Positions 1 to 7,221 of a stretch of 10,507 nucleotides of DNA are shown here, one piece after another. Below the pieces are notes generated by a model, which was given only the letters and a program-made list of their open reading frames with translations, did not search any database and had not been told where the DNA came from. Numbering within the stretch: position 1 is the first letter of the stretch; every line of letters begins with the position of its first letter. This stretch comes from JALRAP01 sp046302815 (GTDB taxonomy: Bacteria > Bacteroidota > Bacteroidia > AKYH767-A > OLB10). Location: contig JBKCHO010000075.1 of NCBI GenBank assembly GCA_046302815.1, positions 1-10,507 on the forward strand, in the 5' to 3' direction. Both the position numbers and the translations under genes were made by a program.

Positions 1-1221
1 CCTGTTTTTGGTACATATCAACTTCAAGGGGTGCCAAGCATGGAGCTGCAGATACCCACCTTCACTAGCAATGCCACTACCACCGATAGCTATGTTTGTT
101 TTTCACTTCCTACCAACCTGACTCAAGACCGCTACTTACGAGCATTTGAGGTAGTGCCTGGTAATTCAGCAATCGTACACCATGTCATCGTAAATGTTGA
201 CACCACAGGTAACACCAGCAACAACTTATCTGGAAACTGCTTCAATGCACCCGGAGATTACAGTATTGGAGGTTATGCCCCTGGCGCCCCGCCCACGGTT
301 GCTCCAGGACAAGCTCCCTTGAAATTGGGCATGCTTCTCAAGGCCGGCTCTAAAATTGTTTTGCAAATACATTATCCTGCGGGAAGTGCAGGCCAGCAAG
401 ACAGCACTAAAATCCGAATGTATTTTTATCCAGTCGGCACAACGGGCATTAGGCCCATACAGGCCGCAACGCCTCTGCAAAATTGGAATTTGGCCATTCC
501 AGCCAACACCGTTACCCCCTACACTGCCACATTTCAAGCACTACCTGTGGCGGTTTCGGTTTTGGGAGTTTTCCCGCATTCGCATTTGCTTTGCAAAAGC
601 ATCGTCAACTATGCATGGCAGGGAGCCGATACCGTTAAATTGATAAAGATCAACAAATGGGATTTTGAGTGGCAAGGGTATTATTTTTACCGTCGTTTGG
701 TGAAGATTCCAGCTGGGTACCAACTTTTTTCCCGGCATGTGTATGACAATACCTTACTGAACCCAAACAATCCGAACAATCCGCCACAGCTTGTTACTGC
801 CGGGTTCTCCACCACTGATGAAATGCTATACGATGGGTTCCTTTTTACAACCTACTTGCCCGGCGATGAACTTATTGACATTTCAGCATTGCTGGCAGGG
901 GACTCACTACTAGCCAACAGTACCTGGATTCCAGAAGGAGATTGGCCAAGTACGACTTCATTTTCAATAGCCTATCCAAACCCGTCCAACGACCGTTTCA
1001 ACATTCGCATCATGGGCGAATATTGGGGCGGTGGATTATTGGAAATCACCGATTTATCAGGGCGAAAAGTAGATGAAATTGAGATCCCCGATCCATATCA
1101 AGGAAGCAGTACAGTGGAATGGAATCCCATGGAAAACACCTCAGGTCTTTACTTCTATAGAGCCGTAAAATCGGGGCAATCACCCTTATCGGGAAAATTG
1201 TTTTTCAGTAAAGACCGTTGA
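1..1221 (+). CDS. Secreted copper type II (PHM/DBM-like) monooxygenase, T9SS sorted, 5'-partial
   Basis: The frame is open from base 1, so the true start and any signal peptide lie upstream. The GTG at 31 is internal and not a credible start. The body resembles the ascorbate-dependent copper monooxygenase catalytic core (peptidylglycine and dopamine beta-monooxygenase family), which hydroxylates C-H bonds with two copper ions. All expected ligand positions are visible: a His-His pair at 178-183 (in VHHVIVN) and His at 370 (in QIHYP) for the first copper; His-x-His at 577-585 (FPHSHLL) and Met at 823 (in TTDEM) for the second. The last 85 or so residues, beginning at YPNPSNDRFNI and including DLSGRKV and SGLYFYR, form a type A T9SS sorting domain, so the protein should be exported to the surface or medium. 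A short Asn/Pro-rich loop (NPNNPNNPP) lies between. The substrate cannot be told. It is separated from cysC by 95 bp and probably functions independently of the downstream cluster. Confidence 0.85.
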   Translation, partial: PVFGTYQLQGVPSMELQIPTFTSNATTTDSYVCFSLPTNLTQDRYLRAFEVVPGNSAIVHHVIVNVDTTGNTSNNLSGNCFNAPGDYSIGGYAPGAPPTVAPGQAPLKLGMLLKAGSKIVLQIHYPAGSAGQQDSTKIRMYFYPVGTTGIRPIQAATPLQNWNLAIPANTVTPYTATFQALPVAVSVLGVFPHSHLLCKSIVNYAWQGADTVKLIKINKWDFEWQGYYFYRRLVKIPAGYQLFSRHVYDNTLLNPNNPNNPPQLVTAGFSTTDEMLYDGFLFTTYLPGDELIDISALLAGDSLLANSTWIPEGDWPSTTSFSIAYPNPSNDRFNIRIMGEYWGGGLLEITDLSGRKVDEIEIPDPYQGSSTVEWNPMENTSGLYFYRAVKSGQSPLSGKLFFSKDR

Positions 1222-1246
1222 AAAGTCATTTTTCACAAGGCCATCG

Positions 1247-1265
1247 TTAAGGCTACCCACCTTAA
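1247..1265. repeat. Small inverted repeat upstream of cysC (operator or weak hairpin)
   Basis: TTAAGG (1247-1252) and CCTTAA (1260-1265) are perfect reverse complements around the 7-base spacer CTACCCA. As RNA this would be a weak 6-bp stem with two G-C pairs and no following T-run, so a terminator for the upstream gene is poorly supported. As DNA it sits just upstream of the -7-like element at 1274, where a regulator could bind. The symmetry is directly visible; the function is inferred. Confidence 0.3.
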
Positions 1266-1273
1266 GATTTGGT

Positions 1274-1281
1274 TAAATTTG
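1274..1281 (+). promoter_or_regulatory. Bacteroidota-type -7 promoter element for the cysC operon
   Basis: TAAATTTG matches the Bacteroidota housekeeping -7 consensus TAnnTTTG at every fixed position. It lies in the only substantial gap upstream of the packed gene run, 35 bp ahead of the cysC ATG. That predicts a transcription start near 1286-1290 and a leader of about 30 bases. I see no clear TTG -33 box at the usual spacing, so the promoter is incomplete or depends on an activator. Confidence 0.45.
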
Positions 1282-1316
1282 TAGCTATTGATAGAAGGGT
1301 AGTTCCGGATTTCCTT

Positions 1317-1919
1317 ATGTCCATCACATCCAACATTGTTCCACAGCATTACAAGGTCAGCAAGCCGGATCGAATCCGATTGAACGGACACAAACCATGT
1401 GTAGTTTGGTTCACAGGCCTTTCTGGATCTGGAAAAAGTACTTTGGCCAACGCCGTCGAACAGCAGCTTGCCAAAAACCGCATTCATACTTATGTGCTCG
1501 ATGGCGATAACATCCGACACGGTCTCAACAACAATGTGGATTTTTCGGAAGAGGGTCGCAAAGAGAATATCCGTCGCATCGGGGAGGTCTCCAAGCTTTT
1601 TGTTGATGCCGGCGTGGTAGTTCTAACTGCATTTATTTCTCCGTTCAAAAATGACCGCCATGCGGTTCGATCCATGCTCCAGCAGGATGAGTTCATTGAA
1701 GTCTTCGTTGATTGCCCGTTGGAAGAATGTGAACGCCGCGATGTAAAGGGATTGTATAAAAAAGCTCGGGCTGGAGAAATTCCAAACTTCACCGGCATCA
1801 GTTCTCCTTTCGAAATTCCGGAGCAGCCGGAAATCACCGTTCACACTGCCGACACTACAGTGGAGGACGCTTGTTCGCAAATATCGAGTCGTGTGCTCAA
1901 CCAAATACGATTATCCTAA
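1317..1919 (+). CDS. cysC: Adenylylsulfate (APS) kinase CysC
   Basis: Cytoplasmic kinase that converts APS plus ATP to PAPS, the sulfuryl donor for sulfotransferases. With the ATG at 1317 it is 200 residues, the usual length of stand-alone CysC. It shows Walker A GLSGSGKS (34-41), the APS-binding LDGDNIRHGL (61-70), AFISPF (105-110, with the Ser that is phosphorylated in E. coli CysC), DVKGLYKKAR (142-151) and FTGISSPFE (158-166). A TTG at 1269 would add 16 residues, but it lies upstream of the -7-like element at 1274 and would not be in the transcript from that promoter, so the ATG is preferred. Its stop overlaps the cysD start by one base (TAATG). It is encoded separately and not fused to CysN as in CysNC proteins. 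It is probably the first gene of the operon. Confidence 0.95.
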   Translation: MSITSNIVPQHYKVSKPDRIRLNGHKPCVVWFTGLSGSGKSTLANAVEQQLAKNRIHTYVLDGDNIRHGLNNNVDFSEEGRKENIRRIGEVSKLFVDAGVVVLTAFISPFKNDRHAVRSMLQQDEFIEVFVDCPLEECERRDVKGLYKKARAGEIPNFTGISSPFEIPEQPEITVHTADTTVEDACSQISSRVLNQIRLS

Positions 1920-2824
1920 TGGTTCAATTCAATTTAAACCACCTTCGAATACTGGAATCTGAAGCCATTTATGTGCTTCGCGAAACAGCAGCACAATTCG
2001 AGCGTCCCGCGTTGCTATTCTCCGGTGGAAAGGATTCCATAGTGATGGTGCACCTTGCTCGAAAGGCATTCTTTCCTGCGCGCATTCCCTTTCCATTGGT
2101 ACATATCGATACGGGGCACAATTTTCCTGAGACCATTGAGTTTCGTGATTGGCTGGTAGCCGAATCTGGAGCTCAACTGATTGTTGGTTCAGTTCAACAT
2201 AGCATCGACAACGGTCGAGCCACGGAGGAAAAAGGATTCAATGCAAGTCGCAATTTGTTACAAACCGTAACGCTATTGGACACTATTGAACAACATAAGT
2301 TTGATGCATGTTTAGGTGGTGCCCGTCGCGACGAGGAAAAAGCCAGAGCAAAAGAAAGATTCTTCTCACACCGCGACGAGTTTGGACAATGGGATCCGAA
2401 AAACCAGCGTCCTGAACTTTGGAATTTATTGAATGGCAAAAAGCGCATGGGAGAACACTTCCGGATTTTCCCTCTTAGCAACTGGACTGAAATGGATATC
2501 TGGCAATACCTTGCATTGGAGGAATTGCGGATACCCACCATTTACTTCGCCCATGATCGTGAATGTGTCATGCGCGATGGCGTCATTCTAGCCACATCGG
2601 AATTCATTCCGCTCAAGCCCACTGAAAAACCAGAGATGATGCATGTGCGGTATCGCACCGTTGGCGACATGACCTGTACCGGTGCCGTACTATCTAATGC
2701 ATCCACCCTTAGCGAAATCATCCAAGAGATTGCCGCATCGCGAGTAACAGAGCGCGGAACGAGAGCGGATGACAAACGATCGGAGACCGCCATGGAAGAC
2801 CGAAAAAAACAAGGCTATTTCTAA
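1919..2824 (+). CDS. cysD: Sulfate adenylyltransferase subunit 2, CysD
   Basis: Catalytic subunit of the heterodimeric ATP sulfurylase, which adenylates sulfate to APS; CysN drives the reaction with GTP hydrolysis. The 301 residues match the family length (about 302 in E. coli). The PP-loop ATP pyrophosphatase motif SGGKDS is at 35-40, followed by VHIDTGHNFPET (61-72), CLGGARRDEEKARAKERFFS (131-150), WDPKNQRPELW (158-168), FPLSNWTEMDIWQYL (184-198) and the RTVGDMTCTGAV segment (246-257). The C-terminus (DRKKQGYF) is typical, so the gene is intact. The ATG at 1919 shares its A with the cysC stop codon, which indicates translational coupling. A longer frame reaching back to 1871 would run through the end of cysC and has no family support. 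Confidence 0.96.
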   Translation: MVQFNLNHLRILESEAIYVLRETAAQFERPALLFSGGKDSIVMVHLARKAFFPARIPFPLVHIDTGHNFPETIEFRDWLVAESGAQLIVGSVQHSIDNGRATEEKGFNASRNLLQTVTLLDTIEQHKFDACLGGARRDEEKARAKERFFSHRDEFGQWDPKNQRPELWNLLNGKKRMGEHFRIFPLSNWTEMDIWQYLALEELRIPTIYFAHDRECVMRDGVILATSEFIPLKPTEKPEMMHVRYRTVGDMTCTGAVLSNASTLSEIIQEIAASRVTERGTRADDKRSETAMEDRKKQGYF

Positions 2825-2867
2825 TCAACAAAAAACAGCAGCGTTGCCTATCAAAACGAACACATAC

Positions 2868-4130
2868 ATGGACATGGAGCTTCTGCGGTTCACCACCGCC
2901 GGAAGCGTAGACGATGGGAAGAGTACTCTTATCGGCAGGCTTTTATACGATAGCAAATCGATTTTCGAAGACCAGCTCGAAGCCGTAGAGAAAACCAGCA
3001 AGATGAAAGGATTTGAACATGTTGATCTAGCCTTGCTGACAGATGGACTTCGCGCCGAGCGTGAGCAAGGTATCACCATTGATGTAGCCTACCGATACTT
3101 CGCCACGCCGAAAAGGAAGTTCATCATTGCCGATACTCCTGGCCATATCCAATACACGAGAAACATGGTCACTGGAGCATCTACGGCCAACCTTGCCCTA
3201 ATACTCGTAGATGCACGAAAAGGTATCGTAGAACAAACCAATCGCCATTCTTTTATTGCTTCTCTTTTACAGATACCGCATATCATTGTTTGCGTAAACA
3301 AGATGGATCTGGTGGATTACCGTCAAGATGTGTTTGAAGAAATCATGGCCAGTTACCGAAAGATGGCCACGCGACTTGATGTGAAAGATGTTCACTTCAT
3401 TCCCATCAGTGCGTTGAATGGCGACAATGTGGTAGACAAATCGAACAATATGCCTTGGTACCAAGGGGCAACGCTGATGTATCTCCTGGACAACTTGCAT
3501 ATAAGCAGTGATGAGAATCATATCGACTGTCGATTCCCCATTCAATATGTTATACGACCTCAGTCCAAGGAACACCACGATTTCAGAGGTTATGCCGGTA
3601 GGATTTCCGGCGGTGTTTTCAAACCTGGCGATACTGTAAAGGTTCTTCCGTCTGGATTCACCGCGAAAATCCAGGAAATACATTCGCTGGGTAACTTGTC
3701 ATTACAGGACACCATCGAAGAGGCGTTTTCACCGATGTCGGTTACTATGACATTAGACACAGATATCGATATTTCGAGAGGAGATATGTTAGTCCGGGAA
3801 AACAATGTGCCAACAGTATCACAAGACATTGACATGATGGTTTGTTGGATGGGTGAAAAACCTTTGGCTCCCGGAGGAAAGTATGCCATCAAACATACTA
3901 CCCGAGATGCCCGATGTGTCATTAAAGACATCCGATATAAAATAGACATAGACACCCTGCACCGACATGAATCAGATAAGCATATCGGCATGAATGATAT
4001 TGGGAGAATTCAAATCAGAACAACCGTTCCACTCTTCTTCGATAGCTACAGAAGGAACAGGATTACCGGTAGTGTTATTTTGATTGATGAAGCCACCAAC
4101 GAAACCGTAGGTGCGGGAATGATTGTTTGA
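2868..4130 (+). CDS. cysN: Sulfate adenylyltransferase subunit 1 (GTPase), CysN
   Basis: EF-Tu-like GTPase subunit of ATP sulfurylase that couples GTP hydrolysis to APS formation by CysD. From the ATG at 2868 it has 420 residues, typical of an unfused Bacteroidota CysN. The G1 loop AGSVDDGKST is at 11-20, the switch I region EREQGITIDVAY at 64-75, G3 DTPGH at 89-93, G4 NKMD at 144-147 and the G5-like SAL at 181-183. The beta-barrel domains follow (for example GYAGRISGGVFKPGD, 241-255), and there is no C-terminal APS-kinase domain, consistent with the separate cysC. An in-frame ATG at 2769 would add 33 residues and overlap the end of cysD. Those residues look unlike the family, which normally begins just before LLRFTTAGSVDDGKS, so I chose 2868, leaving a 43-bp gap after cysD. 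A TTG at 2844 is a minor alternative. Confidence 0.94.
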   Translation: MDMELLRFTTAGSVDDGKSTLIGRLLYDSKSIFEDQLEAVEKTSKMKGFEHVDLALLTDGLRAEREQGITIDVAYRYFATPKRKFIIADTPGHIQYTRNMVTGASTANLALILVDARKGIVEQTNRHSFIASLLQIPHIIVCVNKMDLVDYRQDVFEEIMASYRKMATRLDVKDVHFIPISALNGDNVVDKSNNMPWYQGATLMYLLDNLHISSDENHIDCRFPIQYVIRPQSKEHHDFRGYAGRISGGVFKPGDTVKVLPSGFTAKIQEIHSLGNLSLQDTIEEAFSPMSVTMTLDTDIDISRGDMLVRENNVPTVSQDIDMMVCWMGEKPLAPGGKYAIKHTTRDARCVIKDIRYKIDIDTLHRHESDKHIGMNDIGRIQIRTTVPLFFDSYRRNRITGSVILIDEATNETVGAGMIV

Positions 4131-4144
4131 AACCGATCTGAAAT

Positions 4145-4996
4145 ATGAGCAGCTCCGTTGTGGAAGAATTGAATAAAACCCTGTTGTTGAAAACGGCTAT
4201 CCGCGTTTCATTGAATGCTGGAAAAGCCATTATGGAAGTTTATGAAAGCGGAGATTTTGATGCCGTTCTCAAAAACGATTTGTCTCCGCTTTCAAGAGCC
4301 GACAAGGTTTCGCATGAAATAATCACATCCATGCTTGCGTTGACCAACATCCCTATCTTGAGTGAAGAGGATAGTGAAATTGAATATCATTTACGCAAAG
4401 AGTGGTCGCGATTCTGGTTAGTGGACCCACTCGATGGCACCAAAGAATTCTTGAACCGTAATGGGGATTTTACGGTGAACATCGCATTGATGGAACAAGG
4501 GCGCCCCGTCATGGGCGTTATTTTTGTCCCTGCCACATCTACCTTGTACTTTGGTGGAAGTGATTTAGGTGGATTTAAAATCCAGGACACCGCTGGCATT
4601 GAAAACCTATTGCACGATTTGGAATTGTTGAAATCAAATGCACAAACACTCCCTGGCGATCAAGAGACCAAAACCCTTACGGTGGTGGCGAGCAGATCAC
4701 ATGTCAATGAAGAGACCTCCTTTTTTGTTGATGAACTGCGCACTAGACACGGCGAGGTGGACTTTATCTCAAAAGGTAGCTCGCTGAAGATTTGCCTTGT
4801 GGCAGAGGGTGTGGCCGATGTATATCCAAGACTTGCTCCTACGATGGAATGGGACATTGCCGCTGGTGATGCTATCGCCTCCGCATCGGGTTGCAAACTG
4901 GTGAACCACCATACGGGCGAACCTTTGCACTACAACAAAGAGCATTTGGTTAATCCACACTTTGTGGTATACCGAAAAGGATTCCTCACCGAATGA
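4145..4996 (+). CDS. cysQ: 3'(2'),5'-bisphosphate nucleotidase (PAP phosphatase) CysQ
   Basis: Mg-dependent phosphatase of the inositol monophosphatase superfamily. It hydrolyses 3'-phosphoadenosine 5'-phosphate (PAP), the product left after each sulfotransferase turnover, to AMP, relieving product inhibition. All metal-site motifs are visible: LSEEDSE (72-78), VDPLDGTKEF (93-102) and the C-terminal WDIAAGDA (236-243). Its 283 residues are slightly longer than E. coli CysQ (about 246), with extra sequence around 140-175. It begins 14 bp after cysN, and its stop overlaps the flippase start in ATGA. That coupling to a polysaccharide gene suggests PAP is expected from glycan sulfation rather than from PAPS reduction. 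Activity on PAPS or inositol phosphates is possible in this family, but the neighbours favour PAP. Confidence 0.94.
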   Translation: MSSSVVEELNKTLLLKTAIRVSLNAGKAIMEVYESGDFDAVLKNDLSPLSRADKVSHEIITSMLALTNIPILSEEDSEIEYHLRKEWSRFWLVDPLDGTKEFLNRNGDFTVNIALMEQGRPVMGVIFVPATSTLYFGGSDLGGFKIQDTAGIENLLHDLELLKSNAQTLPGDQETKTLTVVASRSHVNEETSFFVDELRTRHGEVDFISKGSSLKICLVAEGVADVYPRLAPTMEWDIAAGDAIASASGCKLVNHHTGEPLHYNKEHLVNPHFVVYRKGFLTE

Positions 4997-6312
4997 TCCA
5001 TGCCATCAGGAAAAAACTCTCAGGCGATGCCTCATCGGCCGAAACCATCAAGGGAAGCGCATCCAATTTCCTAATCAGAATCGTTGGACTGATTGCAGGA
5101 TATCTTTTCACGCTCTTCATTAGTCGCTTTTTCGGAGCAGGTGTACTAGGCGCACATACCATTTCAACTACCGTATTGATGATGTTCACCATCCCCGGAA
5201 GGTTGGGCATGGATCTGCACATTGTAAAAGCTTTTTCAACGGGAAGGTTGAATGGCCGTTGGGATCTCATTCATGAAATATACCGAAAAACCGTTCTGAT
5301 AGGAACCGTTCTTGGGATTATCTTATCTGGGTTACTTTACTTTTCTTCGGAGTTTATCGCTGTACAATTATTCAATAAACCCTTCTTGGTGCCCTACCTG
5401 AAAGTAATTGCGTTTGCGGTTCTCCCGATGACCATGCGATTCATAAACTCGGAATGCTATCGAGGCTTCGGCATGAACCGACAATATGTTTACAGTCAGA
5501 ATGTGAGCTATTTCCTATATGCATTAGTGATTTTAGGCGCATTGACCTTATTCAGTCAGAATCCGCTGCTGCCCAATATCGCATTTCTGATAAGCCTGTT
5601 TATTCTTGCTTCGAGTAGCACTTATTTGGTTTTTAAAAGGATTTGGAGAGAGACGAAACTTTATTCAAACGAATGGCCCGTGAAGAATTGGATCCGTTCA
5701 TCTGCACCAATGATGATGGCTGGGTCTTTGCTTTTGATTTCAGGATGGATAAACACCATAGTGTTGGGGGCTTATGAAAGTGCTGAGGTGGTCGGAGTTT
5801 TTGCCGTCATTATCAAAGTAACCGCCTTTGCAAATTTCGTCCTACAAGCTGTAAATGGAATTGCTACGCCGAAATTCGCACAATTACATGGGGAGGGCGA
5901 CCATGAAGGACTAAAATCCTATGTGACCAGTACTACTAAGATTATCTTTTGGGCATCACTTCCTCTGTTGTTGTTGTTGACTGCAGGAGGTTGGTTCTTG
6001 CTGGGACTTTTCGGAAAGGAATTCACGGAGGGTTATGCAGCATTACTCGTGGTGATGGGTGGTAAAACAATTGGAGTGCTTTGCGGATCGAATGGCAACT
6101 TACTCAACATGACCGGACATCAAGTGCCGTTCCGAAATATTATGGCTACTTCCACTATCATCAGCATAGTCGTCTGCATGATTCTCATTCCCTCTTATGG
6201 AATGATGGGAAGTGCCATTTCCACAGCCATTTTCATAGCTATTTGGAACCTGGCTTCCGTCATCTACATCAAGCGGAAGCTTGGCATCAAAACCTATTAC
6301 ATGCCTTTTTGA
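4993..6312 (+). CDS. Polysaccharide/oligosaccharide flippase, Wzx-like (MOP superfamily)
   Basis: A 439-residue integral inner-membrane protein with about twelve hydrophobic segments, roughly at 25-47, 51-70, 100-124, 133-155, 170-190, 192-214, 238-260, 262-290, 318-342, 345-365, 383-402 and 404-426. The start ETIKGSASNFLIRIVGLIAG, the RFFGAGVLGAH stretch at 45-55 and the C-terminal MMGSAISTAIF fit lipid-linked oligosaccharide translocases of the MOP superfamily (polysaccharide synthase/Wzx type). Such proteins flip undecaprenyl-diphosphate-linked repeat units to the periplasmic face. The ATG is inside the cysQ stop (ATGA), and its own TGA overlaps the next start (TGATG), so it is locked between sulfate-metabolism and sulfotransferase genes. 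Substrate specificity cannot be read from sequence. The family call is firm; the role in exporting a sulfated repeat unit is inferred. Confidence 0.85.
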   Translation: MIHAIRKKLSGDASSAETIKGSASNFLIRIVGLIAGYLFTLFISRFFGAGVLGAHTISTTVLMMFTIPGRLGMDLHIVKAFSTGRLNGRWDLIHEIYRKTVLIGTVLGIILSGLLYFSSEFIAVQLFNKPFLVPYLKVIAFAVLPMTMRFINSECYRGFGMNRQYVYSQNVSYFLYALVILGALTLFSQNPLLPNIAFLISLFILASSSTYLVFKRIWRETKLYSNEWPVKNWIRSSAPMMMAGSLLLISGWINTIVLGAYESAEVVGVFAVIIKVTAFANFVLQAVNGIATPKFAQLHGEGDHEGLKSYVTSTTKIIFWASLPLLLLLTAGGWFLLGLFGKEFTEGYAALLVVMGGKTIGVLCGSNGNLLNMTGHQVPFRNIMATSTIISIVVCMILIPSYGMMGSAISTAIFIAIWNLASVIYIKRKLGIKTYYMPF

Positions 6313-7220
6313 TGCAAGACAACCATCCATATCTGATCATTGGGGGAAGCACCAAGTGCGGAACTACATCGCTATTCAATTACTTTGAATTCCATACTGA
6401 AGTATGTGCATGTTCGATGAAAGAATCGAGGTATTTTTTGGAACCTAAATACAAACTAATTGCTGCAAAGCGAGACCATAGTTCAATTACGGAATTTGGC
6501 CAGTTATTTAAGGATTGTAAACCTTCACAGGTTCGGATTGAGGCAACACCTGATTACTTATACTCGGCACATGCATTAAATCGTATTGCGAAAGAGTTAC
6601 CAAATACTAAAATGGTTTTCATTTTACGAAAGCCAATAGGCAGACTGATGTCGTGGTTCCGATATTCAAAGCAACTCGGGCTTATTGATGCAACCGTTGG
6701 ATTTGATGATTTTGTAGAGATGCAAAAAACAGCATATGATGCGCCTCAGCATTTGCGTTCGCTGGAACAAGGACTTTATTCTAATTATCTCGAAAAAGCA
6801 GCAGAGATACTTGGGAAAGATAAAATAATGATTTGTTTTTACGAGAATCTCGAGCGCGACCCTAAAGAACTATGTAAAAGAATTTGCTCTTTTGCAGGCT
6901 TGGATCACGCCTATTTCGAAAATTTTGAATTTGTTGTTTATAATAAATCCACTGCAGGCAGAGCTGGAATTGCAGCAAGAACTTTCCGAAAGTTAAAAAG
7001 ATTGATTAAACCATTAAAGCAACGGTTGCCCTTGGTTGTCCGCAAAAGGCTTAAATTGGCATCATTGGCCATTGAGTCCACATTGAAAGGTGATTCAACT
7101 TCAACAGGCGGTTCCATACAAATGCAGCCGGAAACCGAATCATTTCTATCCGGATATTATGCTGACGAGTCGGATAAAATCCAAAGAATAACAGGTCTCA
7201 TACCTCCTTGGAATAAATAA
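6312..7220 (+). CDS. PAPS-dependent sulfotransferase (Sulfotransfer_1 / heparan-sulfotransferase-like)
   Basis: 302 residues from the ATG at 6312, which overlaps the flippase stop by one base. The 5'-phosphosulfate-binding loop IIGGSTKCGTTSLFNYF is at 9-25, with the conserved Lys15. KESRYF (37-42) and RIEATPDYL (75-83) match the substrate/catalytic region of glycan O/N-sulfotransferases. The 3'-phosphate-binding motif FILRKPIGRLMSWF is at 103-116, with Arg106 and Ser114. GLYSNYLEKAAE and the YENLERDP segment (177-184) also fit the family. It should transfer sulfate from PAPS to a sugar hydroxyl or amine. Residues 223-249 are very rich in Lys/Arg (FRKLKRLIKPLKQR and following) and could bind membrane lipid or anionic glycan. 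Sampled lines are A+T-richer (28-40% G+C) than the neighbours (45-48%), hinting at separate acquisition. The open frame continues upstream into the flippase gene, but that sequence is not family-like. The acceptor is unknown. Confidence 0.92.
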   Translation: MQDNHPYLIIGGSTKCGTTSLFNYFEFHTEVCACSMKESRYFLEPKYKLIAAKRDHSSITEFGQLFKDCKPSQVRIEATPDYLYSAHALNRIAKELPNTKMVFILRKPIGRLMSWFRYSKQLGLIDATVGFDDFVEMQKTAYDAPQHLRSLEQGLYSNYLEKAAEILGKDKIMICFYENLERDPKELCKRICSFAGLDHAYFENFEFVVYNKSTAGRAGIAARTFRKLKRLIKPLKQRLPLVVRKRLKLASLAIESTLKGDSTSTGGSIQMQPETESFLSGYYADESDKIQRITGLIPPWNK

Positions 7221-7221
7221 A

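Noticed and set aside
1269..1316. TTG start giving CysC 16 extra residues
   Set aside because: The extension lies upstream of and across the -7-like promoter element, and the ATG at 1317 gives the standard 200-residue CysC.
2769..2867. N-terminal extension of CysN overlapping cysD
   Set aside because: The extra 33 residues are read out of frame through the conserved cysD tail and do not resemble CysN N-termini; the family starts close to the ATG at 2868.
3267..3683. 138-codon open frame on the minus strand within cysN
   Set aside because: It is antisense to a conserved GTPase gene, has no recognisable motif and is explained as a shadow of cysN codon usage.
6081..6311. Upstream extension of the first sulfotransferase into the flippase gene
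   Set aside because: The residues are rich in His, Ser and Tyr in an out-of-frame pattern, and the sulfotransferase fold begins directly after the ATG at 6312, which overlaps the flippase stop.
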